64,000 nt of DNA from Pontibacillus salipaludis. Lineage in GTDB: Bacteria > Bacillota > Bacilli > Bacillales > BH030062. The translations under genes were made by a program, and so were the position numbers. This document shows, piece after piece, positions 23,610-32,059 of this stretch. Under the pieces are notes generated by a model, which worked only from the letters and a program-made list of their open reading frames with translations, was not told the origin of the DNA and made no database searches. The stretch covers positions 62,001 to 126,000 of the forward strand of contig NZ_BMIN01000009.1 of assembly GCF_014642405.1 (NCBI RefSeq), read 5' to 3'. Each line of letters starts with the position of its first letter. The stretch's first letter is position 1.

Positions 23610-23727
23610 TTGCTCGGGGACAACTTGCTTTCCTGAGGGGAGCTGGGAAGTCTCCTCGCTCGTGACGCTCTCTGTGGGGTCTCCCTTAGGCTCCTTTTCC
23701 CGCGGGAGTCACGCACTCCCCGAGCAA
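23610..23727. repeat. GC-rich intergenic repeat-like element with inverted ends
   Basis: TTGCTCGGGGA (23610-23620) and TCCCCGAGCAA (23717-23727) are perfect 11-bp terminal inverted repeats around a GC-rich core containing CTTGCTTTCCTGAGGGG and TCCCGCGGGAGTC. Composition is far above the flanks. Similar CCTGCGGG/CCCGCAGGAGTC intergenic sequences are common in halophilic Bacillaceae, but only one copy is in this window, so repeat status rests on that recollection. The 83-residue open frame across it has no ribosome binding site. Confidence 0.5.
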
Positions 23728-24028
23728 GTCCTTTTGTTAATTAGGTTAATGGTCGAGGGCCCGCTAAGTAATCTTGTTTCTTCATACATGGCTTGTTTCC
23801 GCTCACCCTAATAAGGGAAAAGGTGGGCCCGGAAACTGGGAGACTCCAACCACCTTATTCTCAATATGAGCAAACGGAAACATCATGCTCTCAACTTCAT
23901 ACTGCTACAGATTGAAATGGTATTACAAATGATAGTTTTAGCGTTTGTTGGTGGTTATAAAATTAGACTCTAAAATCTTTGAGGTAGAAGAAAAATCCTT
24001 TATTACGTTGAATTATAAGAGTAATTTT
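23728..24028. other. Gene-free AT-rich stretch
   Basis: It holds one possible hairpin, GTTTCCG/CGGAAAC with inner CACC/GGTG (about 23792-23847), without a U-run. Nothing coding is seen. Confidence 0.4.
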
Positions 24029-24043
24029 AATTTTTTGAAAATT
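24029..24043 (+). promoter_or_regulatory. CodY-like box before the ABC/2-oxoacid dehydrogenase operon
   Basis: AATTTTTTGAAAATT matches the CodY consensus AATTTTCWGAAAATT at 14 of 15 positions and ends two bases before the -35 element. CodY represses branched-chain amino acid genes when these amino acids and GTP are plentiful. That function fits the operon, but binding is inferred. Confidence 0.6.
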
Positions 24044-24045
24044 TA

Positions 24046-24074
24046 TTGACAAATTAACGGGGGTCCGATACTAT
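24046..24074 (+). promoter_or_regulatory. Sigma-A promoter of the nine-gene operon
   Basis: TTGACA (24046-24051), 17-base spacer, TACTAT (24069-24074). A consensus -35 and good spacing leave a leader of about 130 bases before the first start codon at 24210. Confidence 0.75.
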
Positions 24075-24088
24075 TACGTTATAAATAC

Positions 24089-24132
24089 GTTGTCTGTGTT
24101 GTTTATCATATGATTTCAAGACAACTTTTTTT
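24089..24132 (+). promoter_or_regulatory. Leader hairpin with U-run, possible attenuator
   Basis: GTTGTCT (24089-24095) pairs with AGACAAC (24119-24125) and is followed directly by seven T (24126-24132). The 23-base loop contains ATCATATGAT, which can pair with itself. It resembles an intrinsic terminator inside the leader, so readthrough could be controlled. Confidence 0.45.
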
Positions 24133-24143
24133 CTCGATTAAAA

Positions 24144-24157
24144 TGTAAACGGTTTCA
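24144..24157 (+). promoter_or_regulatory. CcpA cre site in the operon leader
   Basis: TGTAAACGGTTTCA fits the cre pattern TGNAANCGNTNNCA exactly. Lying about 60 bases after the likely transcription start, it would act as a roadblock. Carbon-source repression is inferred. Confidence 0.65.
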
Positions 24158-24209
24158 AAACATCTAAGTCTTACATAAATATTAAGGGACTAATGGGAAG
24201 GGGAGTTCA

Positions 24210-25250
24210 ATGAAAAAGATAAGTTGGTTGTTGATGCTCATGATGTTAGGGAGTTTACTCGTTTTAGCCGCTTGCGGGTCAGATGAAGAGACAGAAAGTG
24301 ACTCTGGGGAAACGGAAGACACAACAGATACAGAAGAAACTTCCGGTGATGCGACTTCTGATGGAGAGACGTATCAGATTGGTGTTACACAAATTGTAGA
24401 ACACCCATCTCTTGATGCAGCTTTTGAAGGGTTTAAGACAGCAATGGATGACGCTGGTGTTAATGCAGAATATGATGTTCAAATAGCTCAAGGGGATCAG
24501 TCCAATAACCAAACAATCGCGACAAATTTTGTCGGGGATCAAATGGATCTGATCTTTGCAAACTCTACTCCGAGTGCGCAAGGAGCGCTAAATGCGACGC
24601 CTGATATTCCGATCATCTTTACATCTGTTTCTGATCCGGTTGGAGCTGAACTCGTCCCATCTATGGATGAAGCAGGAGGGAATATTACAGGTACAACTGA
24701 TAACCATCCTGAAGCCATTCCGAGCACAGTGGACTTTATTAGTAACGAGCTTGGTGCTAAGAAAGTAGGAATGATTTATAACTCTGGAGAGCAAAACTCT
24801 ATTGCCCAGATTGACCTTGTTAAGAAAGCAATGGAAGGTACAGACCTTGAAATTGTAGAGCGTTCTGTTTCTACATCAGCTGAAGTACAGCAAGCAGCTG
24901 AAGCGCTTGTAGGAAAAGCAGACGTCTTCTATATAATTACGGATAACACGGTTGTATCTGCCCTTGAGTCAGTTATTTCTGTCGCGAATGATCAAGATAT
25001 TCCTGTTGTGGCTGGAGAGTTTGACTCTGTTGAGCGTGGAGCTCTTGCAGCATATGGGTTTGATTATTATGACATTGGCTACCAATCAGGCGAAATGGCT
25101 GCTAAAGTGCTCAAAGGTGAAGCTGAGATTTCTTCCATTGCACCTGAAGTGCCTGGGAACTTAAAGCTTGTTATGAACAAAACAGCAGCAGAGGAGCAAG
25201 GTGTTGAGATTAAACCTGAATGGGAAGAGAAGGCTGAATTTGTAGAGTAA
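24210..25250 (+). CDS. ABC importer substrate-binding lipoprotein (ABC_sub_bind / TrpX type)
   Basis: Protein of 346 residues. The lipobox is LAAC (Cys22), followed by an acidic Thr/Glu linker to about residue 52, then a periplasmic-binding fold: YQIGVTQIVEHPSLDAAFEG, QGDQSNNQTIATNFVGDQMD, VSDPVGAELV, NITGTTD. This is the COG2984 family, whose studied members bind tryptophan or other hydrophobic amino acids; the ligand here is unknown. It is first in a nine-gene unit with a 2-oxoacid dehydrogenase, which suggests an amino-acid or oxoacid ligand. AAGGGGAG precedes the ATG. A weak terminator follows at 25266. Confidence 0.9.
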   Translation: MKKISWLLMLMMLGSLLVLAACGSDEETESDSGETEDTTDTEETSGDATSDGETYQIGVTQIVEHPSLDAAFEGFKTAMDDAGVNAEYDVQIAQGDQSNNQTIATNFVGDQMDLIFANSTPSAQGALNATPDIPIIFTSVSDPVGAELVPSMDEAGGNITGTTDNHPEAIPSTVDFISNELGAKKVGMIYNSGEQNSIAQIDLVKKAMEGTDLEIVERSVSTSAEVQQAAEALVGKADVFYIITDNTVVSALESVISVANDQDIPVVAGEFDSVERGALAAYGFDYYDIGYQSGEMAAKVLKGEAEISSIAPEVPGNLKLVMNKTAAEEQGVEIKPEWEEKAEFVE

Positions 25251-25265
25251 CATTTGATTTGGGAT

Positions 25266-25307
25266 GGGCCCAGTGAACTAACTTAAACTAGCGCACTGGG
25301 CCCTTTT
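25266..25307 (+). terminator. Intra-operon partial terminator
   Basis: GGGCCCAGTG (25266-25275) and CACTGGGCCC (25294-25303), with only TTTT after. It is likely to let part of the transcripts pass, giving more binding protein than permease. Confidence 0.65.
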
Positions 25308-25333
25308 ATGAAAATGGAGAGAGGGTGAAGGTC

Positions 25334-26338
25334 GTGCCATTTGCGATATTTGGTGCTTTTGAATCTGGAATTATTTATGCGATTATGGCGCTTGGAGTGT
25401 ACTTATCCTTCCGCGTGTTAGACTTTCCTGATCTGACTGTTGATGGAAGCTTTGTAACGGGGGCTGCAGTAGCCGCCATTCTAATCTTTAATGGATACAA
25501 TCCATTCTTAGCAACGATTATAGCGTTTATAGCTGGGTTCATTGCTGGTTGTGTAACAGGATTGTTACATACAAAAGGAAAAATTAATCCCTTATTATCA
25601 GGAATCTTAATGATGATTGCGCTTTATTCAATCAATATTCGAATCATGGGTAAATCAAACGTAGCTTTGTTGAATCAAGAATCTGGGCTAGACATTGTTT
25701 CAGGATGGTGGGATAGCCTTGGTTTAAATGCTCCGTTTAATGCTTTATTTAATATGGTTGGTTGGGGAGAGTTCTTACCAAAAACGTGGGGCATTTTCTT
25801 CTTTATGATTGTGGTTACGTTCTTTATTAAATGGTTAACCGATCGCTTCTTAAAAACAGAAGTAGGTCTTGCCATTCGTGCTACCGGTAACAACAAGAAA
25901 ATGATTCGAAGCTTCTCAGCAAATACGGATTTGTTCATCATTTTAGGACTTGGTCTATCAAACGCTCTAGTTGCTTTTTCAGGAGCATTAATCGCTCAAT
26001 TGACTTCTTTTGCTGATGTCGGCATGGGGATTGGGATGATTATTATCGGACTTGCATCCGTTATTATCGGAGAAGCGTTATTTGGTACAAAGTCGATTGC
26101 TAGAACGACTTTAGCTGTTATTGGTGGAGCGATTGTGTATCGTATTGTCGTTACCCTTGCTCTACGTGCTGATTTCTTAAAAACAAGTGATATGAAGCTT
26201 ATTACAGCAAGTATTGTCATTATTGCGCTTGTATTACCTAAGATCATAGATAACCAGAAAGCGCGCCAGCTTAAGAAAAAGAAAAATGCCGAACGTATGG
26301 CCACAGTCCAAATGGCATCAGCCGGAAAGGATGAGTAA
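25334..26338 (+). CDS. ABC transporter permease (BPD_transp_2 / TrpY type)
   Basis: A protein of about 334 residues with 8-9 membrane segments. The typical COG4120 start is GAFESGIIYAIMALGVYLSFRVLDFPDLTVDGSFVTGAAV and the coupling region is KTEVGLAIRATGNNKKMIRSFS. The C-terminus is Lys-rich and cytoplasmic. Either GTG 25334 or GTG 25325 could start it; GAGGGTGAAG favours 25334. Its ATPase gene begins two bases after the stop. Confidence 0.9.
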   Translation: MPFAIFGAFESGIIYAIMALGVYLSFRVLDFPDLTVDGSFVTGAAVAAILIFNGYNPFLATIIAFIAGFIAGCVTGLLHTKGKINPLLSGILMMIALYSINIRIMGKSNVALLNQESGLDIVSGWWDSLGLNAPFNALFNMVGWGEFLPKTWGIFFFMIVVTFFIKWLTDRFLKTEVGLAIRATGNNKKMIRSFSANTDLFIILGLGLSNALVAFSGALIAQLTSFADVGMGIGMIIIGLASVIIGEALFGTKSIARTTLAVIGGAIVYRIVVTLALRADFLKTSDMKLITASIVIIALVLPKIIDNQKARQLKKKKNAERMATVQMASAGKDE

Positions 26339-26340
26339 CG

Positions 26341-27135
26341 TTGCTTGAATTAAATCATGTCCATAAAGTTTTTAATGAAGGCACACTTGACGAGAAAATA
26401 GCTCTAGAACATATTGATCTGTCCTTAAAACCTGGAGATTTTGTCACTGTAATTGGAAGTAACGGTGCTGGAAAATCGACATTGATGAATGTAATTTCTG
26501 GCGCTCTTTCACCTGATATCGGAACAGTAACGATCCAAGATACAAACGTGACTCCTTTTCCAGAATACAAACGATCAAAACTGATCGGCCGAGTTTTTCA
26601 GGATCCAATGGCTGGTACAGCGCCTGAAATGACGATTGAAGAGAATCTTGCTATTGCCTATGCCAGGAATAAGAAGCGAACCTTAAAGAGGGGTGTGACG
26701 AAGAAGCGGAAGGCGTTTTTTAAAGAATCTCTCGAAAGTCTTCATCTAGGTCTGGAAGATCGTTTGAATGCAAAGGTAGGCCTTCTATCAGGTGGGGAAC
26801 GTCAGGCGTTGTCTTTACTTATGGCTACGTTTACAGAACCATCTATTCTTCTCCTGGATGAGCATACAGCAGCCTTAGACCCATCAAGAGCTGAACTCAT
26901 TACCAATCTAACCAGCGAAATTGTTGAAAAATATCATCTAACTACATTAATGGTAACCCATAACATGCAGCAGGCTCTTGATCTTGGCAATCGTCTTATC
27001 ATGATGGATAAGGGGCAAATCATTTTAGAAGTTTCAGAGGAAGAGAAGAAAGAGTTAACCATTGAGACGCTCCTTGAAGAATTCCAGAAGATTCGCGGAG
27101 AACAAATGGTGAATGACCGCGCTCTATTATCTTAA
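26341..27135 (+). CDS. ABC transporter ATP-binding protein (TrpZ type)
   Basis: Protein of 264 residues. Walker A is GSNGAGKST (39-47), Q-loop VFQDPMAG, signature LSGGERQALSLL, Walker B ILLLDEHTAALD and switch His in VTHNMQQAL. The DEHTAALDP wording is typical of the COG1101 group that pairs with COG2984/COG4120. The start is TTG 26341, with GGAAAGGATGAG upstream inside the permease gene end. The thioesterase gene follows after 17 bases, linking the importer to the catabolic genes. Confidence 0.92.
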   Translation: MLELNHVHKVFNEGTLDEKIALEHIDLSLKPGDFVTVIGSNGAGKSTLMNVISGALSPDIGTVTIQDTNVTPFPEYKRSKLIGRVFQDPMAGTAPEMTIEENLAIAYARNKKRTLKRGVTKKRKAFFKESLESLHLGLEDRLNAKVGLLSGGERQALSLLMATFTEPSILLLDEHTAALDPSRAELITNLTSEIVEKYHLTTLMVTHNMQQALDLGNRLIMMDKGQIILEVSEEEKKELTIETLLEEFQKIRGEQMVNDRALLS

Positions 27136-27152
27136 GAAAGGGGGGAGGAACC

Positions 27153-27557
27153 ATGAAGGAAGGTTTATCCATTGGGCAAACGGCTGAAATAACAGACACT
27201 GTTACATCAGACATGGTTGCTCAATTTGAAGGGCGTGTTGTGCACCCTGCCTATTCCACCGTCTCTATGGTTTATCACATGGAGTGGGCTGCAAGGCAGA
27301 TTATTCTACCATACTTAGAAGATCATGAAGAAGGGATTGGGGCCTCTGTAACCGTGAAGCACGTTGCGCCTACCGCAGTAGATACAACAATAACTGTGAA
27401 AGCAACCGTTACGGCGTTAAAGAATCATTTAGTAATCACGGAGGTTGAAGCTCGTAATGAAAAAGGATTGATCGGAAAGGGGGAAGTGACACAGGCGATT
27501 CTACCTAAAGAACAAATAAAGGAGCGAATAGAAGCAAGCCTAGTGTCGAACGCATAA
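27153..27557 (+). CDS. Hotdog-fold acyl-CoA thioesterase, FlK-like
   Basis: Protein of 134 residues, as in FlK (fluoroacetyl-CoA thioesterase, about 139). The catalytic residues of FlK (Thr42, Glu50, His76) correspond in identical spacing to Thr36, Glu44 and His70 here, in [13 protein letters not shown] and [13 protein letters not shown]. The substrate is unlikely to be fluoroacetyl-CoA. Position just before Leu/Phe/Val dehydrogenase and the E1/E2/E3 genes suggests hydrolysis of branched-chain or aryl acyl-CoA, the step that Ptb and Buk perform in B. subtilis bkd. AAGGGGGGAGG lies upstream of the ATG. Confidence 0.85.
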   Translation: MKEGLSIGQTAEITDTVTSDMVAQFEGRVVHPAYSTVSMVYHMEWAARQIILPYLEDHEEGIGASVTVKHVAPTAVDTTITVKATVTALKNHLVITEVEARNEKGLIGKGEVTQAILPKEQIKERIEASLVSNA

Positions 27558-27607
27558 AAATGAAAACGTTTTCTGAATTAGATAAGAGAGAAAAAGGGGT
27601 GGGAGAG

Positions 27608-28714
27608 ATGGATTTGTTTGAGAAGTTCACTGAGCACGAACAAGTCGTCTTTTGTAATGATCCCGCAACTGGCTTAAAAGCCATTATCGCCATTCACGAC
27701 ACAACGCTTGGTCCAGCGCTTGGAGGATGCCGCATGCAACCATACGAAAGTGTCGATGATGCCCTTCAAGATGTCCTCCGTTTATCGAAAGGCATGACCT
27801 ATAAATGTGCAGCTTCAGACGTAGATTTTGGTGGAGGAAAGTCCGTCATAATAGGTGATCCCGAGAAAGATAAATCACCTGAACTGTTCCGAGCATTTGG
27901 CCAGTTTGTAGAGTCCTTGAATGGTAGGTTTTACACTGGAACCGATATGGGGACATTGCCGGAAGATTTTATTCATTCCTTAAAAGAAACGAACTGCATT
28001 GTAGGTGTGCCAGAAGAGTATGGTGGGAGCGGTGACTCTTCTGTTCCAACAGCTCTTGGAGTTATATACGGACTTCAGGCTACGAATCGAGCGCTCTTTG
28101 GTACAGAGGATTTAACAGGTAAAACATACGCCATTCAAGGCCTTGGTAAAGTAGGTAGTAAAGTAGCTGCTCGCCTGATTGAAGAAGGTGCTCATTTATA
28201 CGTATCTGATATTAATCAACAAGCCATTGCTGATTTGGTTGAGAAAGCAAACAAACATAATGCTACTGTTCAAGTTGTCAGGGGAGAAGACATCTACCGT
28301 GTTGATGCTGACCTCTTCGTACCTTGCGCGTTTGGTGGAATTATTAATGACTCAACGATTGAAAGCTTTAAATTTAAAGGAATTGTGGGTTCTGCTAACA
28401 ATCAGCTTTTAGAAGAACGGCATGGCCAAGTGTTACATCAAAAAGGGATTCTCTATGCACCGGATTACATTGTGAACAGTGGTGGTTTAATACAAGTAGC
28501 CGATGAGTTGTATGAACCAAATAAAGAGCGAGTCTTACAGAAGACGAAGAGTATCTATAATTCATTGCTATCAATCTACCAGAACGCTGAACTTCATCAT
28601 ATTCCAACCTCAGAAGCAGCCGACTTGTTCTGCAGAGAACGAATGGAAGCAAGGACTAGAAGAAACAGCTTTTTCTCACATGGTAAGCGTCCAAAATGGA
28701 ATGTACGTACATAA
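27608..28714 (+). CDS. Leu/Phe/Val dehydrogenase
   Basis: Protein of 368 residues, normal for the family. It performs reversible NAD-dependent oxidative deamination of branched-chain (or aromatic) amino acids to 2-oxoacids. Motifs are GPALGGCRM, the catalytic Lys pair in [22 protein letters not shown], the Rossmann loop [10 protein letters not shown] and ANNQL for NAD. ATG 27608 follows AAAAGGGGTGGGAG. An in-frame ATG at 27560 also exists but has a poor site. The C-terminus is basic ([16 protein letters not shown]). It supplies the substrate for the dehydrogenase complex encoded next. Confidence 0.93.
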   Translation: MDLFEKFTEHEQVVFCNDPATGLKAIIAIHDTTLGPALGGCRMQPYESVDDALQDVLRLSKGMTYKCAASDVDFGGGKSVIIGDPEKDKSPELFRAFGQFVESLNGRFYTGTDMGTLPEDFIHSLKETNCIVGVPEEYGGSGDSSVPTALGVIYGLQATNRALFGTEDLTGKTYAIQGLGKVGSKVAARLIEEGAHLYVSDINQQAIADLVEKANKHNATVQVVRGEDIYRVDADLFVPCAFGGIINDSTIESFKFKGIVGSANNQLLEERHGQVLHQKGILYAPDYIVNSGGLIQVADELYEPNKERVLQKTKSIYNSLLSIYQNAELHHIPTSEAADLFCRERMEARTRRNSFFSHGKRPKWNVRT

Positions 28715-28727
28715 GGAGGAGAGAGAC

Positions 28728-29798
28728 ATGGAAGAACAATTTCCAATGATTCAATGGATTGATGAGAAAGGAAATCTTGTGAAGGAAATTGACCAAGAAC
28801 TCATAACGGAAGATGTCATACGTAACATGTACAGAAATATGGTGAGGATTAGAACCTTTGACCGAAAAGCTATTAGTTTGCAGCGACAGGGGCGAATCGG
28901 TACTTATGCTCCATTTGAAGGCCAGGAAGCTGCTCAAGTAGGGAGTGCCATGTCTTTACGAAAGACGGATTGGTTGTTCCCGACCTACCGTGACCACGGG
29001 GCTACGATGACGTTCGGTCATTCATTGAAGACGATTCTAACGTATTGGAATGGTCGAAATGAAGGATGTGTGCCACCTGAAGGGTTGCATATCTTTCCAC
29101 CAAGTGTCCCTATTGCCACGCATTTACCTCATGCAGCTGGAGCAGCTTATGCCGAGAAGCGAAAAGGAACGGACAACATTGCCGTTGCCTATTTCGGAGA
29201 TGGGGCTACCTCTGAAGGTGACTTTCATGAAGGCTTAAATGTGGCGAGTGTCCTAAAGTCGCCAGTGGTGTTCTTTAATCAAAATAATAATTATGCCATT
29301 TCTGTTCCGATTCATAAACAAATGAACTCAAAAACCATTGCTCAAAAGTCAGTGAGCTATGATATACCGGGAGTTCGTGTAGATGGAAATGATATTATCG
29401 CCGTCTATACAGAAATGAATCGTGCCATTGATCGAGCGAGAAATGGAGAAGGTCCAACGTTAATCGAAGCGGTGACATGGCGATATGGTGCTCATACAAC
29501 AGCTGATGATCCGACGAAATATCGTGAACAACAGGAAAGTGAAGATCGCAGGGCTTCTAAAGACCCTGTTGCAAGGCTTGAATTATATATGAAGCAAGCT
29601 GGCCTCTGGGATGAGGAATGGGTGACGGGTATTAAAGAAGAGGTGGCACAGGAGATTGATCTAGCTATTGAGGATATGGAAAACCTCCCTCCGGCTGATG
29701 TGAACGTTATTTTTGATTATGTATTTGAAAGTCCGACGTGGACAATCGAGAAGCAGAAGAAGGACTATGTTGCACATATGGAAAGAGGGGATCAATAA
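28728..29798 (+). CDS. 2-oxoacid dehydrogenase E1 alpha subunit
   Basis: Protein of 356 residues. The thiamine diphosphate motif runs GDGATSEGDFHEGLN ... NQNNNYAIS (GDG-x-NN). The phosphorylation-loop region is TWRYGAHTTADDPTKY. The sequence style (TIAQKSVSYDIPGVRVDGND) is nearer to PdhA than to BkdAA. Context with Leu/Phe/Val dehydrogenase nevertheless points to branched-chain or aromatic 2-oxoacids. It could therefore be pyruvate- or oxoisovalerate-specific. ATAAGGAGGAGAG precedes ATG 28728. Its stop overlaps the E1 beta start by one base (TAATG). Confidence 0.92.
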   Translation: MEEQFPMIQWIDEKGNLVKEIDQELITEDVIRNMYRNMVRIRTFDRKAISLQRQGRIGTYAPFEGQEAAQVGSAMSLRKTDWLFPTYRDHGATMTFGHSLKTILTYWNGRNEGCVPPEGLHIFPPSVPIATHLPHAAGAAYAEKRKGTDNIAVAYFGDGATSEGDFHEGLNVASVLKSPVVFFNQNNNYAISVPIHKQMNSKTIAQKSVSYDIPGVRVDGNDIIAVYTEMNRAIDRARNGEGPTLIEAVTWRYGAHTTADDPTKYREQQESEDRRASKDPVARLELYMKQAGLWDEEWVTGIKEEVAQEIDLAIEDMENLPPADVNVIFDYVFESPTWTIEKQKKDYVAHMERGDQ

Positions 29799-30793
29799 TG
29801 CAGACAACTGTAGGAACGAATACGTTGACACTTGTCCAGGCGGTTACGGATGGCATGCGTACCATGCTTCGTGAGAAAGAAGAAGTACTTGTCATGGGAG
29901 AAGACGTAGGGAAGAATGGCGGTGTATTCCGAGCGACAGATGGGTTGCAAGCTGAATTTGGTGAAGACCGTGTCATAGATACCCCTCTAAGTGAAGCGGG
30001 TTTTACAGGTGCAGCAATCGGTATGGCCATTAACGGTTTCCTTCCAATAGTAGAAATTCAATTCCTTGGCTTTGTTTACCCTGCTTATGAACAAATTATG
30101 ACCCATGCTTCAAGGATAAGGGCGCGTACAATGGGCCATTACTCTGTGCCGATGGTCATACGTGCTCCGTACGGGGCGGGTGTAAGAGCACCTGAGATTC
30201 ACTCTGATTCAGTAGAAGCATTATTTACTCATATGCCAGGTATTAAAGTCGTTTGTCCTTCATCCCCTTATGATGCGAAAGGGCTCTTAATTGCGAGCAT
30301 TGAAGATCCTGATCCGGTTTTATTTATGGAACCAATGCGAAATTATCGTTCGTCCCGTGAAGAAGTGCCTGAGGATAAATATACCGTGGAGATTGGGAAA
30401 GGAAAGCGTCTAGCAGAAGGTGAGGATGTAACTGTCATTGCCTGGGGAGCCATGGTTCCTGTTGCTGAGAAAGCTGTGAAGCAGATGGAAGGGAAGGGTG
30501 TATATTGTGATTTAATCGATCTTAGGACCCTTTATCCCCTTGATCAAGACCTTATCGCAGAATCCGTTCAAAAAACAGGGCGTACTGTGATTGTTCAAGA
30601 AGCACACGCCACTAGTGGTGTAGCAAACGATGTCATCTCTGTAATTAATGATACCTCTTTCCTTTATCAGAAAGCACCGATCGAACGGGTGACAGGTTTT
30701 GACACGCCTGTACCATTCTTTGCTTATGAAGATCATTACTTACCTACCCCTGAACGGGTTATAAAATCTATCGAAAAAGTTATTTCGTTCTAA
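29798..30793 (+). CDS. 2-oxoacid dehydrogenase E1 beta subunit
   Basis: Protein of 331 residues, the usual length. It has MGEDVGKNGGVFRATDGL (TDP-facing Glu), PLSEAGFTGAAIGMA, and IRAPYGAGVRAPEIHSDSVE with the conserved His. The C-terminal transketolase domain includes ALTGFDTPVPFF-like VTGFDTPVPFFAYED. It pairs with the alpha subunit as an alpha2-beta2 heterotetramer. The ATG overlaps the alpha stop codon and GAAAGAGGGG lies upstream, so translation is coupled. Confidence 0.93.
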   Translation: MQTTVGTNTLTLVQAVTDGMRTMLREKEEVLVMGEDVGKNGGVFRATDGLQAEFGEDRVIDTPLSEAGFTGAAIGMAINGFLPIVEIQFLGFVYPAYEQIMTHASRIRARTMGHYSVPMVIRAPYGAGVRAPEIHSDSVEALFTHMPGIKVVCPSSPYDAKGLLIASIEDPDPVLFMEPMRNYRSSREEVPEDKYTVEIGKGKRLAEGEDVTVIAWGAMVPVAEKAVKQMEGKGVYCDLIDLRTLYPLDQDLIAESVQKTGRTVIVQEAHATSGVANDVISVINDTSFLYQKAPIERVTGFDTPVPFFAYEDHYLPTPERVIKSIEKVISF

Positions 30794-30808
30794 AAGGAGG
30801 GACTATGC

Positions 30809-32059
30809 ATGGTCGAAGTAAAGTTACACGATATTGGTGAAGGAATGACAGAAGCAGAGGTCCTTCACTTCTTTGTTAAGCCAGGTGATACAGTCACTTC
30901 GGATGAGCCGCTTGTAGAAGTGCAAACCGATAAGATGACGGCTGAGATACCATCTCCTGGTGCAGGAACAGTTGGTAAAATTCTTGTCGAGTTAGGGGAA
31001 ACCATTAAAGTTGGAACAACGGTTTTGGAAATAGAGTTAGCGGGAGCCCCATCGAAAGGTAAAAAGGAAAATAAAATAGAGAAATCTGAGAAATCTGAGC
31101 AATCAAATAAGCAAGAAACACATACATTCCACATACCAAAACGCAGTGATCGTGTCCTGGCTGCTCCTTATACGAGAAAGATCGCTCGGGATAATGGGGT
31201 GGATATTGATCAGGTAGAAGGTACAGGACCAGGTGGCCGTATTTTGGATGAAGATGTGATGAGTTATATGAACGGAGAGACTTCTAAACAGGCCTTAGCA
31301 GTAGCTGATGCTGCACCGGAGAAAAAAGTAGAAGAGGCGCAATCAGGAGAAGTGACAGCCCCTTCTTCACAGCAAACTATTCCATTTAAAGGTCGCCGGA
31401 AACAAATTGCCAAGAAGATGACTCACTCTTTGCATACTATTGCTCATTGCACACAGTTTGAAGAAGTAGATGTGACAAACGCAATGGAATGGAGGGCGGA
31501 GTGTAAAGAGCAAGGAGAGTCCTTTTCAATAGCGGCGTTTTATATTAAGGCTGTGTCTGTAGCGCTAAAGGATTTCCCGATCTTTAACGCGACGTTAAAC
31601 GAGCAAGAAGAAGTAATTGAGTTGAAAGATACTCACAATATTGGACTTGCAGTAGATACAGAAGATGGGTTAATTGTACCTGTATTGCGTAACGTTGAGT
31701 CAAAATCGATTACAGAGATTCATAGGGAAATGAAAGTACTAACGGAAAAGGCTCTTTCTAATCAATTAACGATGGCTGATATTTCTGGTGGTACATTTAC
31801 GATTAGTAATGTAGGCCCTCTTAAAGGGAGTACAGGTGCCACACCTATCATAAATCACCCTGAAACAGGTCTTCTTGCCCTTCATAAAACGAAGAAGCGT
31901 CCAGCTGTTGTGAACGACGAGATCGTCATTCGTTCAATGATGAATCTATCGTTCACATTCGACCATCGTGTGGCAGATGGAGGCACAGCCGTAGCATTCT
32001 CAAACCGTTTGGTGCAGCTAATGGAACATCCGAATACACTAATGTTGGAGCTGGTATAA
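30809..32059 (+). CDS. Dihydrolipoyl acyltransferase (E2)
   Basis: Protein of 416 residues. One lipoyl domain (1-77) has lipoyl-Lys42 in QTDKMTAEIPSP. A charged linker follows, then an E1/E3-binding domain at about 113-150 (VLAAPYTRKIARDNGVDIDQ, GTGPGGRILDEDV) and a catalytic domain from about 185, with the active-site motif DHRVADG (His386, Asp390). A second charged linker precedes the catalytic domain. All parts are intact. AAAGGAGG lies 8 bases before ATG 30809. Confidence 0.94.
   Translation: MVEVKLHDIGEGMTEAEVLHFFVKPGDTVTSDEPLVEVQTDKMTAEIPSPGAGTVGKILVELGETIKVGTTVLEIELAGAPSKGKKENKIEKSEKSEQSNKQETHTFHIPKRSDRVLAAPYTRKIARDNGVDIDQVEGTGPGGRILDEDVMSYMNGETSKQALAVADAAPEKKVEEAQSGEVTAPSSQQTIPFKGRRKQIAKKMTHSLHTIAHCTQFEEVDVTNAMEWRAECKEQGESFSIAAFYIKAVSVALKDFPIFNATLNEQEEVIELKDTHNIGLAVDTEDGLIVPVLRNVESKSITEIHREMKVLTEKALSNQLTMADISGGTFTISNVGPLKGSTGATPIINHPETGLLALHKTKKRPAVVNDEIVIRSMMNLSFTFDHRVADGGTAVAFSNRLVQLMEHPNTLMLELV

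Noticed and set aside
23560-23811. 83-residue open frame over the GC-rich element
   Set aside because: Its content is a translation of a repeat-like GC-rich sequence. There is no ribosome binding site and no domain.
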